NCBI RefSeq assembly: GCF_946886695.1
Contig: NZ_CAMPJD010000029.1
Span: 1-53,285 of the forward strand
Direction of reading: 5' to 3'
DNA from: an uncultured Pseudoxanthomonas sp.
GTDB lineage: Bacteria; Pseudomonadota; Gammaproteobacteria; Xanthomonadales; Xanthomonadaceae
DNA: 53,285 bases
In this document: piece after piece, positions 43,966 through 52,529 of the stretch
How the letters are laid out: every line of letters begins with the position of its first letter
How positions within the stretch are numbered: the first letter of the stretch is position 1
Made by a program: the position numbers and the translations under genes
Notes under the pieces: model-generated
What the model saw: only the letters and a program-made list of their open reading frames with translations
Databases searched by the model: none
Told to the model about the DNA's origin: nothing

Positions 43966-44748
43966 TTACTTGCCGCCGGCCTCGGCGGCAGCCACATCGT
44001 CGGCGCGGGCATGCAGGCCCTGCAGGTAGCTGGCCAGCGCCTGGATTTCCTGCTCGGTCAGCGGCGCGGCGACCTGCGCCATGATGTTGTGCAGGGTCGG
44101 GTCTTTCAGCGTGGTGGTGCCCGCCTTGTATTCCTGCAGGCGACGCACGGTGTAGTCCTGCATCTGGCCGCCGATGTGCGGGTAGGCCGGGCCGGGGTTG
44201 CCGGCGCCGGTGGGGCCGTGGCACGCCATGCAGGCCGGCACGCCGCGCGCGGCGTCGCCGTTGCGGTACAGCTGCTGGCCCACTTCGTAGAACTTCATGT
44301 CCTTGTAGGGACCCTCTGCGACGATGCTGTCGTCGGCCAGGCCGGCGCCCGACTTCTGGGTGGCGAAGTACGCGCCGACATCGCGCATGTCCTGCGCATT
44401 GAGGGTCTGGGCGAACGGGGCCATCACGGCCGCCATGCCGGTGTTGCGCTCGCCCGAGGCGAACAACGCGAGCTGGTGCGCGATGTAGCGCTCGCTCTGG
44501 CCGGCGATGCGCGGGTATTGCGGATCGCTGGGGTTGCCGTCGGCGCCGTGGCAGGCCGCGCAGGCGGCCGCCTTGGTCTGGCCGGCCTTGGCATCGCCCC
44601 AGGTGGTCTTGGCGAGGTTGATGTCCAGCGGCGCGGTCTCGACCGGTGCATTGTCCGGCACCGGAACCACGGTGGTCTGTGCAAAAGCGACTGCGCCCAC
44701 GGCCAATACGGCCAGTCCGGCAAGTCCCATAACGCGAGCGTGGCGCAT
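43966..44748 (-). CDS. diheme cytochrome c4
   Basis: 260-aa periplasmic electron carrier with two cytochrome c domains. Signal peptide about 1-23 (ends AFAQ). Heme sites: C63AACH67 and C173MACH177, each followed by a segment with the axial Met (GMAAVMAPFA and HNIMAQVAAPL). The repeat LNAQDMRDVGAYFA / LTEQEIQALASYLQ closes each domain. Family members pass electrons to terminal oxidases (cbb3). The gene is divergent from yihA/engB, a common arrangement in gammaproteobacteria. The DsbA genes downstream may help its maturation, but they are behind a terminator. Confidence 0.94.
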   Translation of the reverse strand: MRHARVMGLAGLAVLAVGAVAFAQTTVVPVPDNAPVETAPLDINLAKTTWGDAKAGQTKAAACAACHGADGNPSDPQYPRIAGQSERYIAHQLALFASGERNTGMAAVMAPFAQTLNAQDMRDVGAYFATQKSGAGLADDSIVAEGPYKDMKFYEVGQQLYRNGDAARGVPACMACHGPTGAGNPGPAYPHIGGQMQDYTVRRLQEYKAGTTTLKDPTLHNIMAQVAAPLTEQEIQALASYLQGLHARADDVAAAEAGGK

Positions 44749-44807
44749 GCTAAAGCTCCGAAACCCTAGACGATACGCGGCGCAGAATGCAGCCGCGAAA
44801 CCGTTGA

Positions 44808-44837
44808 ATTATCCCTGCGCTGGGGCTGTCCGGTCAA
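44808..44837 (-). promoter_or_regulatory. sigma-70 promoter of cytochrome c4, overlapped by an inverted repeat
   Basis: Minus strand: TTGACC (44832-44837), 18 bp, GATAAT (44808-44813). The transcript would start near 44801 with a leader of about 53 nt. GTTGAATT (44803-44810) and AATTCAAC (44836-44843) form an 8-bp inverted repeat bracketing the promoter, a possible operator. Confidence 0.55.
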
Positions 44838-44889
44838 TTCAACAGGCTTCCGGCATGTCCCCGGGGCCGGCACATGCCATGCTAGTGCC

Positions 44890-45489
44890 ATGTCGAACCC
44901 CCTGAATTCCGCCACCTACCTGCTTTCCGCCCATACCCCGCGCCAGCTGCCGGAAGATGGCGGGTTCGAGGTGGCCTTCGCTGGCCGCTCCAATGCCGGC
45001 AAGTCCAGTGCCCTCAATGCGCTGGTCAACCACAACCGCCTGGCGCGGGTCTCCAAGACTCCCGGCCGCACCCAGCAGCTGGTGTTCTTCCAGGTCCAGC
45101 CGGAACGCTATCTGGTGGATCTTCCCGGCTACGGCTACGCCAAGGTGCCGCAGGATCTCCAGGCGCACTGGCAGGCCTTCATCGACCGCTACTTCCGCAC
45201 CCGTGAAGCGCTCAAGGGGTTGGTGGTGGTGATGGACATCCGCCATCCGCTGAAGGACTACGACCGCCAGATGCTGGGCTACGCCGTCCAGCGCGGACTG
45301 CCGGCCCACGCGTTGCTGACCAAGGCCGACAAGCTGGGCCGTGGCCAGCAGGGCAACGCATTGCAGGCGGTGAAGAAGGAGCTGTTCTCCGCCTTCGGCG
45401 ATACCGTCAGCGTGCAGACCTTTTCGGCCGAGTCCAAGCAGGGCGTGGACGAGGCACGGATGATCGTGGGGAACTGGCTGGCGGTATAG
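44890..45489 (+). CDS. yihA: ribosome biogenesis GTP-binding protein YihA/YsxC/EngB
   Basis: 199-aa TRAFAC-class GTPase required for assembly of the 50S subunit. G1 GRSNAGKSSALNAL (32-45), G2 TPGRTQ, G3 DLPGYGYA, G4 TKAD, G5 SAESKQG. Length and motif order are normal. The ATG at 44890 gives the family N-terminus (NSATYLLSAHTPRQLP). It diverges from cytochrome c4 and converges on the VIT-family gene with only 3 nt between the stops and no terminator hairpin. Confidence 0.96.
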   Translation: MSNPLNSATYLLSAHTPRQLPEDGGFEVAFAGRSNAGKSSALNALVNHNRLARVSKTPGRTQQLVFFQVQPERYLVDLPGYGYAKVPQDLQAHWQAFIDRYFRTREALKGLVVVMDIRHPLKDYDRQMLGYAVQRGLPAHALLTKADKLGRGQQGNALQAVKKELFSAFGDTVSVQTFSAESKQGVDEARMIVGNWLAV

Positions 45490-45492
45490 GCA

Positions 45493-46209
45493 TCACACGG
45501 CGACATGGAACAGGCGCCCCACCAGCGCCGCCGCGCCCATCGCCATCGCACCCCAAAAGCCGACCCGCAGCGCGCCGCGCAGGATCGGTGCGCCGCCGAC
45601 CCGGGCCGCCAGCGCCCCCGACAGCACCAGCCCCACCAAGGTCGCCACGGTCGTCACCATGCCGACCTCTCCAGCGGGCGCCAACAGCGTGGTCGCAATC
45701 GGCAGCAATGCGCCCACCGTGAACGCACCCGCCGACGCGAGCGCCGCCTGCACAGGGCGGGCACGCAGGGCCTCGGTGATGCCGAGCTCTTCGCGTGCAT
45801 GGGCTTCCAGCGCATCGTGCGCGGTCAGCTGTTCCGCCACCTGGCGCGCAAGCGTGGGCGACAGGCCGCGCTGCACGTAAATCTGGGTCAGTTCCAGCAA
45901 CTCGCTCTCCGGCGTGTCCCGCAGCTCGCGTGTTTCCACCGCCAGATCGGCTGCCTCGGTATCGGCCTGCGACTGCACGGAGACGTATTCGCCCGCGGCC
46001 ATCGACATGGCGCCCGCCACCGTGCCGGCCACGCCGGTCAGCAGGATCGTCGAAGGTGCTGCGCCACTCGCGGCCACACCTACCACCAGGCCGGCGACCG
46101 ACACGATGCCGTCGTTGATGCCCAGCACAGAGGCGCGCAACCAGCCCACGCGATCGGTGCGATGGCGTTCGCGATGGCGGGCCTGGGGCGAGCGGGGATG
46201 CGAGGGCAT
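45493..46209 (-). CDS. VIT1/CCC1-family transporter
   Basis: 238-aa inner-membrane protein of the vacuolar iron transporter (VIT/CCC1) family, which exports or stores Fe(II) or Mn(II). TM1 contains GWLRASVLGINDGIVSVAGLVVG and TM2 AGAMSMAAGEYVSVQSQ, the conserved Asp/Met/Glu ligands of the family. A cytoplasmic helical metal-binding segment (SELLELTQIYVQRGLSP...HAREELGI) and three C-terminal helices follow. Start at 46209 (MPSHPRSPQARH, His/Arg-rich tail). A longer open frame upstream is non-coding. It diverges from gshA, 169 nt away. Confidence 0.9.
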   Translation of the reverse strand: MPSHPRSPQARHRERHRTDRVGWLRASVLGINDGIVSVAGLVVGVAASGAAPSTILLTGVAGTVAGAMSMAAGEYVSVQSQADTEAADLAVETRELRDTPESELLELTQIYVQRGLSPTLARQVAEQLTAHDALEAHAREELGITEALRARPVQAALASAGAFTVGALLPIATTLLAPAGEVGMVTTVATLVGLVLSGALAARVGGAPILRGALRVGFWGAMAMGAAALVGRLFHVAV

Positions 46210-46378
46210 GGACGCAGCGTAGTCCAGGTCGGGACACGCGTCGATGTGCACCACGGATGGGATGCTGCGGCGCCTGGATGGCCATGCTGGCGTGCACCCG
46301 GTCACGTTATAGTGCCGGCCTTGCGACAGCGGGGCTTCGTCTCCACGTCGTGGCCTCTCCCCTCGCGCGAGCCTGCCC

Positions 46379-47743
46379 TTGTCCAGCCCCAGCCACGTTG
46401 CCGACACGCTGATCACCGATCGTGCGCAGTTGGTCGAGTACATCGCCTCGGGCGAAAAGCCCGCACCGGATTGGCGCATCGGTACCGAGCACGAGAAGTT
46501 CGGCTTCCGCCTGGACGACCTGCGCCCGCCGACCTTCGACGGCGACCGCGGTATCGAGGCATTGCTGAAGGGCCTGACACGGTTTGGCTGGGAAGCGATC
46601 GAAGAGAAGGGCCGCGTCATCGCCCTGACGAAAGACGGCGCGTCGGTCACGCTCGAACCGGCCGGCCAGCTGGAACTGTCCGGCGCAGCGGTGGAAACCC
46701 TCCACCAGACCTGCGTGGAAGTAGGCACGCACCTCAAGGAAGTGAAGCAGGTCGCCGACGAACTGCAGCTCGGTTTCCTGGGCATGGGCTTCCAACCCAA
46801 GTGGCGCCGCGACGAGATGCCGTGGATGCCCAAGGGCCGCTACCAGATCATGAAGTCGTACATGCCCAAGGTCGGCCAGCTGGGCCTGGACATGATGACG
46901 CGCACCTGCACCGTGCAGGTCAACCTGGACTACGCCAGCGAAGCGGACATGATCAAGAAGTTCCGCGTATCGCTGGCGCTGCAGCCGGTGGCGACGGCGC
47001 TGTTCGCGGATTCGCCGTTCACCGAAGGCAAGCCGAACGGCTATCAAAGTTACCGCTCGCACATCTGGACCGACACCGATGGCGATCGCACCGGCATGCT
47101 CGACTTCGTGTTCGAGGATGGCTTCGGCTACGAACGTTACGTCGACTACCTGCTCGATGTGCCGATGTACTTCAGCTACCGCGACGGCATCTACCACGAT
47201 GCCAGTGGGCAGAGCTTCCGCGATTTCCTCAAGGGCGAACTCCCGGTGCTGCCGGGCGCGCTTCCCACGCTGCGCGACTGGTCCGACCACATGACCACCG
47301 CCTTCCCGGAAGTACGGATGAAGAAGTTCCTGGAAATGCGCGGCGCCGACAGCGGTCCCTGGAACCGCATCTGCGCGCTGCCCGCCTTCTGGGTGGGCCT
47401 GCTGTACGACGACGCTGCGCTCGATGCCGCGTGGGACCTGGTCAAGGACTTCTCGCTGGCCGAGCGTCACGCCCTGCGTGACGGTGTGCCGAAGCATGCA
47501 TTGAAGCTGCCGTTCCGCGGCGGCACCGTGCGCGACCTGGCCAGCGAAGCAGTGAAGATCGCCATCGGCGGCTTGAAGCGTCGCGCACGCCTAAACAGCA
47601 AGGGCGTGGACGAGGCCGGCTTCCTCGATGCACTGGTCGAGATCGTCGAGGCCGACGAAACGCCCGCGGAACGCAAGCTGGCGCTGTTCCATGGCGAGTG
47701 GAGCGGCGACATCGATCGCGTGTTCCGCGAGTTCGCGTACTAG
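46379..47743 (+). CDS. gshA: glutamate-cysteine ligase GshA (plant/alphaproteobacterial type)
   Basis: 454-aa ATP-dependent enzyme making gamma-glutamylcysteine, the first step of glutathione synthesis. It belongs to the GCS2 class, not the E. coli class: [19 protein letters not shown] near the N-terminus, [33 protein letters not shown], and [17 protein letters not shown]. The start appears to be TTG at 46379 ([15 protein letters not shown]); no ATG gives the full N-terminus. Glutathione is relevant to thiol chemistry beside it (DsbA, arsenic genes), though no operon link is visible. Confidence 0.92.
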   Translation: MSSPSHVADTLITDRAQLVEYIASGEKPAPDWRIGTEHEKFGFRLDDLRPPTFDGDRGIEALLKGLTRFGWEAIEEKGRVIALTKDGASVTLEPAGQLELSGAAVETLHQTCVEVGTHLKEVKQVADELQLGFLGMGFQPKWRRDEMPWMPKGRYQIMKSYMPKVGQLGLDMMTRTCTVQVNLDYASEADMIKKFRVSLALQPVATALFADSPFTEGKPNGYQSYRSHIWTDTDGDRTGMLDFVFEDGFGYERYVDYLLDVPMYFSYRDGIYHDASGQSFRDFLKGELPVLPGALPTLRDWSDHMTTAFPEVRMKKFLEMRGADSGPWNRICALPAFWVGLLYDDAALDAAWDLVKDFSLAERHALRDGVPKHALKLPFRGGTVRDLASEAVKIAIGGLKRRARLNSKGVDEAGFLDALVEIVEADETPAERKLALFHGEWSGDIDRVFREFAY

Positions 47744-47781
47744 CCCATCCTGCCCCAGGGCACCCAGCCGCTCCGCGCTGA

Positions 47782-48213
47782 CTACAGCGGCTTGAGCATG
47801 CAGATTGCGCTCGCGGGACACAGCGACCGGAATTCCGCACTGTCGCGCACGGCATCGGGCACGGTGTCGCGCGCGACCACGGCGTAGCCCAGGCGCGCGA
47901 AGAAGGCGTCCGCTGTCTGCGTCAGCAATACGAGCCCGGTGATGCCGCGCGCGTGCGCTTCGGCTTCCAGGGACTGCACGAGCCGCTGGCCATGGCCTTT
48001 GCCCTGGTGCAGGGGCGACACCGCCAGCGAGCGCAGCAAGCCTGTGTCGCCATGTTGTTCCATGCCGATCACGGCCACGATGCGACCATCCTCTTCCTCA
48101 ACCCGGAAGGCCACCTGCGAGGCGGCAAGGTCAGCCGTCGGCAAGGCATGCGCTTCCAGCAGTGCGGTGATGGCGGCGATGTCTCCGGTGTGGGAAGGGC
48201 GTATCGAAGTCAT
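47782..48213 (-). CDS. arsN2: GNAT acetyltransferase ArsN2
   Basis: 143-aa GNAT protein of the arsenic-associated ArsN2 type. It contains the acetyl-CoA loop RSLAVSPLHQGKGHGQRLVQ (the Q/RxxGxG/A pattern), then the C-terminal LLTQTADAFFARLGYAVVARDTVP, typical of ArsN2. The role within arsenic resistance is not settled; relatives acetylate organoarsenicals or other amines. It is last in the arsR-acr3-arsC-gap-arsJ row, 81 nt after arsJ. The start at 48213 gives the normal GNAT N-terminus MTSIRPSHTGDIAAITALL. Confidence 0.87.
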   Translation of the reverse strand: MTSIRPSHTGDIAAITALLEAHALPTADLAASQVAFRVEEEDGRIVAVIGMEQHGDTGLLRSLAVSPLHQGKGHGQRLVQSLEAEAHARGITGLVLLTQTADAFFARLGYAVVARDTVPDAVRDSAEFRSLCPASAICMLKPL

Positions 48214-48294
48214 GGTGTTTCCCAGAGTGTCGTGTGGTGCGCAAGGGCGATGATGCCTTGAATCCGATGCGGCAGCCGGAAGCCCTCCTGCTGC

Positions 48295-49509
48295 TCAGCC
48301 CCTCGCTTGCACGGCTGATCGTGGAAGCGCCATCGACACGGCCGCTGCCATGGCGATCAGCACGGCGGAGATCGCCAGGCACGCGGCCAGGCCCCATCGC
48401 TGGAAGACCCAGCCCGACAGCACCGTGCCCAGCAGGCGTCCCATGGCGTTGGCCATGTAGTAGAAGCCGACATCCAGCGATACGCCGTCTTCGCTGGCAT
48501 AGCTGACGATCAGGTAGCTGTGCAGCGCCGAATTCAGCGCGAACAATACGCCGAACACGGTCAGGCCGATGACCAGCACCCACGCCGCCGGCACGCCGTA
48601 GAACAGCAGCGCTGCCATCGTTGCCGGCACGATGGCGAGCAGCACGGCCCACGCGCTGGCCGATCGTCCGTCCGGCAGCCGACCGCGGCCGGTGATGTGC
48701 GGTGCGAACGACTGCACCAGCCCGTAGCCGATGATCCATGCAGCGAGGAATCCGCCCACCTGCCAGAAATCCCACCCCAGCGTGGAGGCCAAGAACACCG
48801 GCAACGCCACCACGAACCAGACATCGCGCGCACCGAACAGGAACATCCGCGCAGCCGACAGCAAGTTGATGGCGCGACTCTTCGAAAAGATCTCGCGGAA
48901 CCTCGGTTTGGATTTGGCCTTGCCCAGGTCGCGCTTGAGCAGCAACAGGCTCAGCAGCCACACCAGCAGCAGCGCGCCGGCCATGATCGCCACCGCGGGC
49001 GCGAAGCCCATGGTGGCCAGCAGTGCGCCGCCGAGGAAGAACCCGATGCCCTTCAATGCGTTCTTCGAGCCGGTCAATGCGGCGACCCAGCGGTAGAGCG
49101 TGCCTTGCCGGTCGCCCGGCACCAGCAGCTTGATGCTGCTCTTGGCGCTCATCTTGTTGAGGTCCTTGGCGATGCCGGACAGCGCTTGCGCCGACATCAC
49201 CCAGGGCACCGTCAGCCAGACAGCCGGCACCAACAGCATCGACAGCGCAATGACCTGCATCGCCAGCCCGATGTTCATTGTCCGGTTGAGCCCGATCCTC
49301 GCACCCAGCCATCCGCCTACGAGGTTGGTGACGACACCGAAGATCTCGTAGAACAGGAACAGCATCGCGATCTGCAGCGGACTGTAGCCCAGCTGGTGGA
49401 AATGCAGCACCACCAGCATGCGCAGCGCGCCGTCGGTCAGGGTGAAAGCCCAGTAGTTGCCGGTGATCAGCAGGTACTGGCGGACGTCGGCCGACAAGCG
49501 CGCGAGCAT
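48295..49509 (-). CDS. arsJ: organoarsenical efflux MFS transporter ArsJ
   Basis: 404-aa inner-membrane permease with about 12 segments. In family knowledge, ArsJ exports 1-arseno-3-phosphoglycerate formed by its companion GAPDH, giving arsenate resistance. Recognised by MLARLSADVRQYLLITGNYWAFTLTDGALRMLVVLHFH, LNKMSAKSSIKLLVP and GFYYMANAMGRLLGT, and by position 5 nt after the GAPDH gene. Start set at the ATG 49509; 21 in-frame upstream codons overlap the GAPDH gene and are not part of it. Confidence 0.93.
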   Translation of the reverse strand: MLARLSADVRQYLLITGNYWAFTLTDGALRMLVVLHFHQLGYSPLQIAMLFLFYEIFGVVTNLVGGWLGARIGLNRTMNIGLAMQVIALSMLLVPAVWLTVPWVMSAQALSGIAKDLNKMSAKSSIKLLVPGDRQGTLYRWVAALTGSKNALKGIGFFLGGALLATMGFAPAVAIMAGALLLVWLLSLLLLKRDLGKAKSKPRFREIFSKSRAINLLSAARMFLFGARDVWFVVALPVFLASTLGWDFWQVGGFLAAWIIGYGLVQSFAPHITGRGRLPDGRSASAWAVLLAIVPATMAALLFYGVPAAWVLVIGLTVFGVLFALNSALHSYLIVSYASEDGVSLDVGFYYMANAMGRLLGTVLSGWVFQRWGLAACLAISAVLIAMAAAVSMALPRSAVQARG

Positions 49510-49514
49510 CGGTG

Positions 49515-50519
49515 TCAGCCCGCCTTGCCGACCAGTTGCACAAGCTCTGCGGTGCGGTTCACGTAACCCCACTCGTTGTCGTACCAGGCATACAGCTTCA
49601 CCTGCGTGCCATTGATCACCATGGTGGAGAGTGCATCGACGATGCTGGAGCGCGGATCGGTCTGGTAATCGATCGACACCAGTGGACGCGTTTCGTAACC
49701 CAGGATGCCGGCCAGCGCGCCGTCGGCGGCGGTCTTCAGCAGCGCGTTCACTTCCTCCACCGTGGTTGCACGCTCCACTTCGAATACGCAGTCGGTCAGC
49801 GACGCATTGGTCAGCGGCACGCGCACGGCATGGCCGTTAAGGCGGCCCTTCAGTTCGGGGAAGATCTCCGCGATGGCCGTCGCCGAACCCGTCGATGTCG
49901 GGATCAGGCTGCTGCCGCACGCACGCGCTCGGCGCAGGTCCTTGTGCGGCGCATCCACGATCACCTGCGTGTTGGTCAGGCTGTGGATCGTGGTCAGGCT
50001 GCCGTGGCGGATGCCGATGCCTTCGTGGATCACCTTCACCACCGGTGCGAAGCAGTTGGTCGTGCACGAAGCAGCGGATACGATGCGATGCTGGGCGGGA
50101 TCGAAGCGGTGATGGTTCACGCCGACCACCACGTCCAGGACGCCAGGCGACTTCACTGGCGCTGTCACGACGACGCGCTTCACGCCTTGGTCCAGATAGG
50201 GTTGCAGCACGTCGGGTTTGCGGAATTTGCCCGAGGATTCGATCACCACGTCGCAGCCCGACCAGTCGGTCGCCGCGATGTCCTTGTTGCGCGTCACTGG
50301 AATGCGTTTGCCGTCGATCACCAGCGCCTCGCCGTCTGCGTGGATCTCGCGGCTCCAGCGGCCGTGGATCGAATCGAACTCCAGCAGATGCGCCAGCGTG
50401 GCGGCATCGCCGGCGGGGTCATTGATCTGGACGAACTGCAGGTCGGGAGTGTCCCAGGCCGCACGCAAGGTGAGGCGGCCCATGCGGCCGAAGCCGTTGA
50501 TGCCAACGCGAATGCTCAT
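49515..50519 (-). CDS. gap: ArsJ-associated glyceraldehyde-3-phosphate dehydrogenase
   Basis: 334-aa GAPDH. NAD-binding [17 protein letters not shown], catalytic C152 in [12 protein letters not shown], and the C-terminal [11 protein letters not shown] are all present, so the enzyme looks active. In this operon it should use arsenate in place of phosphate to make 1-arseno-3-phosphoglycerate for export by ArsJ, separate from any glycolytic GAPDH elsewhere. It is placed between arsC and arsJ, a known arrangement. Start at 50519 (MSIRVGING); the frame extends upstream through arsC as a shadow. Confidence 0.92.
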   Translation of the reverse strand: MSIRVGINGFGRMGRLTLRAAWDTPDLQFVQINDPAGDAATLAHLLEFDSIHGRWSREIHADGEALVIDGKRIPVTRNKDIAATDWSGCDVVIESSGKFRKPDVLQPYLDQGVKRVVVTAPVKSPGVLDVVVGVNHHRFDPAQHRIVSAASCTTNCFAPVVKVIHEGIGIRHGSLTTIHSLTNTQVIVDAPHKDLRRARACGSSLIPTSTGSATAIAEIFPELKGRLNGHAVRVPLTNASLTDCVFEVERATTVEEVNALLKTAADGALAGILGYETRPLVSIDYQTDPRSSIVDALSTMVINGTQVKLYAWYDNEWGYVNRTAELVQLVGKAG

Positions 50520-50563
50520 GGAAGGTTCTTGGATGGAGGAGGAATAACAGGTGGACGTGGCGT

Positions 50564-51058
50564 TCAGGACGAGGTGCCGATCTCGCGCACCCGCGTCTCC
50601 AGCGCCAGGCGATCCAGCGCCTCGGGCTTGAGCGCGAGCAACAGCGTGATGCGGTGCTGCAACAGGTGCAGCGCGTGGGCGAACGCGTGGCGTACCTGCT
50701 CCGGTGAGCCGGCGACGGCGGCGGGATCTTCGACGCCCCAATGCGCGGTGACCGGATGACCAGGCCAAACGGGGCACGCTTCGCCAGCGGCCTTGTCGCA
50801 GACGGTGATGATCAGGTCCATCGGCGGCGCATCCGAGCCCGCGAATTCGTCCCAAGGCTTGCTGCGCAACGACGCTGTAGGCAAGCCGGCGTCCTGCAGG
50901 ATCTGCAGTGCGACCGGATGCACGCGACCGCGCGGGTGGCTGCCCGCGCTGTAGGCATGGAAGCGGCCTTTGCCCAGGTGGTTGGCCATGGCCTCGGCCA
51001 TGATGCTGCGGGCGGAATTGCCGGTGCACAGGAACAGCAGGTTATAGGGGCGGTCCAT
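50564..51058 (-). CDS. arsC: arsenate reductase ArsC (low-molecular-weight phosphatase type)
   Basis: 164-aa reductase converting arsenate to arsenite. It has the phosphatase loop C11-TGNSA-R17 at the N-terminus ([17 protein letters not shown]) and the resolving cysteines C87 and C95 in [16 protein letters not shown], the thioredoxin-coupled type. A DP loop ([11 protein letters not shown]) follows. A C-terminal extension of about 30 residues ([23 protein letters not shown]) ends it. It supplies arsenite for Acr3, encoded 42 nt upstream on the same strand. The start at 51058 is the only ATG that keeps the active-site loop in place. Confidence 0.93.
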   Translation of the reverse strand: MDRPYNLLFLCTGNSARSIMAEAMANHLGKGRFHAYSAGSHPRGRVHPVALQILQDAGLPTASLRSKPWDEFAGSDAPPMDLIITVCDKAAGEACPVWPGHPVTAHWGVEDPAAVAGSPEQVRHAFAHALHLLQHRITLLLALKPEALDRLALETRVREIGTSS

Positions 51059-51100
51059 GGGCGTGTCCTGAAGGAAGGGGAGTGAGTAGGGAGGAAGGAA

Positions 51101-52162
51101 TCAGGCGCGGCGTTCGTACCAGGGTTTCGACGCGTTGACGATGCGGACGACGGACAACATCACCGGCACCTCCACCAGCACGCCGACCACCGTGGCCAGC
51201 GCCGCGCCGGAATGCACACCGAACACGCCCACGGCCGTCGCCACGGCGAGCTCGAAGAAATTGCTGGCGCCGATCAGCGCCGACGGGCCCGCCACGCAAT
51301 GGGCCACGCCCAGCCTGCGGTTGAGCCAGTACGACACGCCGGCGTTGAAGTACACCTGGATCACGATGGGCACCGCGAGGATCGCGATGATCAGCGGTTG
51401 GTCGACGATCTGGCGGCCCTGGAAACCGAACAGCAGCACCAGCGTGAGCAGCAGCGCGCCCAGCGACACCGGCCCCAGCCGCTTGAGCAGCGCCTGCAGC
51501 GCGGCCTCGCCGCCGCGGCGCAGGACCCATGCGCGCAGCATCGCCGCGATGACGACCGGCACCACGATGTAAAGCGCGACCGACAGCATCAGCGTCGCCC
51601 ACGGCACGGTGATGGACGAGATGCCCAACAGCAGGCCGACGAGGGGTGCGAAGGCCACCACCATGATTGCGTCGTTCAACGCGACCTGGCTCAGCGTGAA
51701 GCGCGGCTCGCCATCGCACAGGTGGCTCCATACGAACACCATCGCGGTGCACGGCGCTGCCGCCAAAAGGATCAGCCCGGCCACGTACGAATCGATCTGC
51801 GCTGCAGGCAGGTGATCGGCGAACACATGGCGCACGAACAGCCACGCCAGCAATGCCATCGAGAACGGCTTGATCGCCCAGTTCACGAACACGGTGACGC
51901 CGATGCCCTTCCAGTGCCGCTTCACGTCGCCCATCGCGCGGAAGTCGATCTTCAGCAGCATCGGGATGATCATCAACCAGATCAGCACCGCCACCGGCAG
52001 GTTCACCTTGGCGATCTCCGCCGCTCCCAGCGTGGCGAACGCGCCCGGCAGCAGATAGCCCAGCGCCGTGCCCACCCCGATGCAGCCCAGCACCCACCAC
52101 GTCAGATGGCGCTCGAAACCGCCCATGCGGCGTGACAGTGGGGGCGTGGCGGCTGCCGTCAT
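51101..52162 (-). CDS. acr3: arsenite efflux transporter Acr3
   Basis: 353-aa inner-membrane arsenite carrier of the bile/arsenite/riboflavin (BART) superfamily with ten hydrophobic segments. It holds MLLKIDFRAMGDV, the essential cysteine in LAAAPCTAMVFVWSHLC, and SNFFELAVATAVGVFGVHSGAALATVVG. The ATG at 52162 overlaps the arsR stop (ATGA); a TTG two codons upstream is less likely. It is the main detoxification pump of the operon, following ArsC reduction. Confidence 0.94.
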   Translation of the reverse strand: MTAAATPPLSRRMGGFERHLTWWVLGCIGVGTALGYLLPGAFATLGAAEIAKVNLPVAVLIWLMIIPMLLKIDFRAMGDVKRHWKGIGVTVFVNWAIKPFSMALLAWLFVRHVFADHLPAAQIDSYVAGLILLAAAPCTAMVFVWSHLCDGEPRFTLSQVALNDAIMVVAFAPLVGLLLGISSITVPWATLMLSVALYIVVPVVIAAMLRAWVLRRGGEAALQALLKRLGPVSLGALLLTLVLLFGFQGRQIVDQPLIIAILAVPIVIQVYFNAGVSYWLNRRLGVAHCVAGPSALIGASNFFELAVATAVGVFGVHSGAALATVVGVLVEVPVMLSVVRIVNASKPWYERRA

Positions 52163-52494
52163 GCGCAACCTTCAGGGCCGCACGGCGTGGCAGGCGCGCA
52201 TTGCGCCGTGTCGCCACCGCAGCAGTTCCGGGTCAGGAATTCGAGCAACGCGTTCATCGCCGCGAAGTCGGCCCGGTAGCAGACGTGCCGGCCGCGCGCC
52301 TCGCTCTGCACCAGCCCTGCGGCCACCAGTTCCTTCAGGTGGAACGACAGCGTCGCCCCCGGAAGTCCCAGTGCCTCGGCGATCTCGCCCGCCATGCGGC
52401 CGGACGGGCCGGCCTCGACCAGCAGGCGGAAGACCGCCAGGCGGGTGGTCTGGCCCAGGGCGGCCAGGGCAATGGTTGCGTTCTTTATTTCCAT
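52159..52494 (-). CDS. arsR: arsenite-responsive repressor ArsR
   Basis: 111-aa ArsR/SmtB regulator with the winged helix-turn-helix AGEIAEALGLPGATLSFHLKELVAAGLV (about 35-62). The As(III) site is not the ELCVCDL of the E. coli type; instead C91-C92 and C99 cluster near the C-terminus (NCCGGDTAQC), plus C105 and C110. This resembles the C-terminal triad described for Acidithiobacillus ferrooxidans ArsR. It leads the operon. No Shine-Dalgarno is present, and the -10 box ends 6 nt before the ATG, which predicts a leaderless transcript. Confidence 0.93.
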   Translation of the reverse strand: MEIKNATIALAALGQTTRLAVFRLLVEAGPSGRMAGEIAEALGLPGATLSFHLKELVAAGLVQSEARGRHVCYRADFAAMNALLEFLTRNCCGGDTAQCAPATPCGPEGCA

Positions 52495-52496
52495 GT

Positions 52497-52529
52497 TTCT
52501 AGAATAATCGAATGAACCCAGCCTATCAA
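52497..52529 (-). promoter_or_regulatory. sigma-70 promoter and operator of the ars operon
   Basis: Minus strand: TTGATA (52524-52529), 17 bp, TATTCT (52501-52506). The predicted start point coincides with the arsR ATG at 52494. The palindrome TTCTAGAA (52497-52504) overlaps the -10 and may be part of the ArsR operator. The promoter overlaps the beginning of the divergent hydroxylase gene if that starts at 52512. Confidence 0.65.

Noticed and set aside
45505..47481. Plus-strand frame across the VIT-family and gshA genes
   Set aside because: Composition is typical of a shifted frame (Arg/His/Gln/Pro-rich); it overlaps two well-identified genes in other frames.
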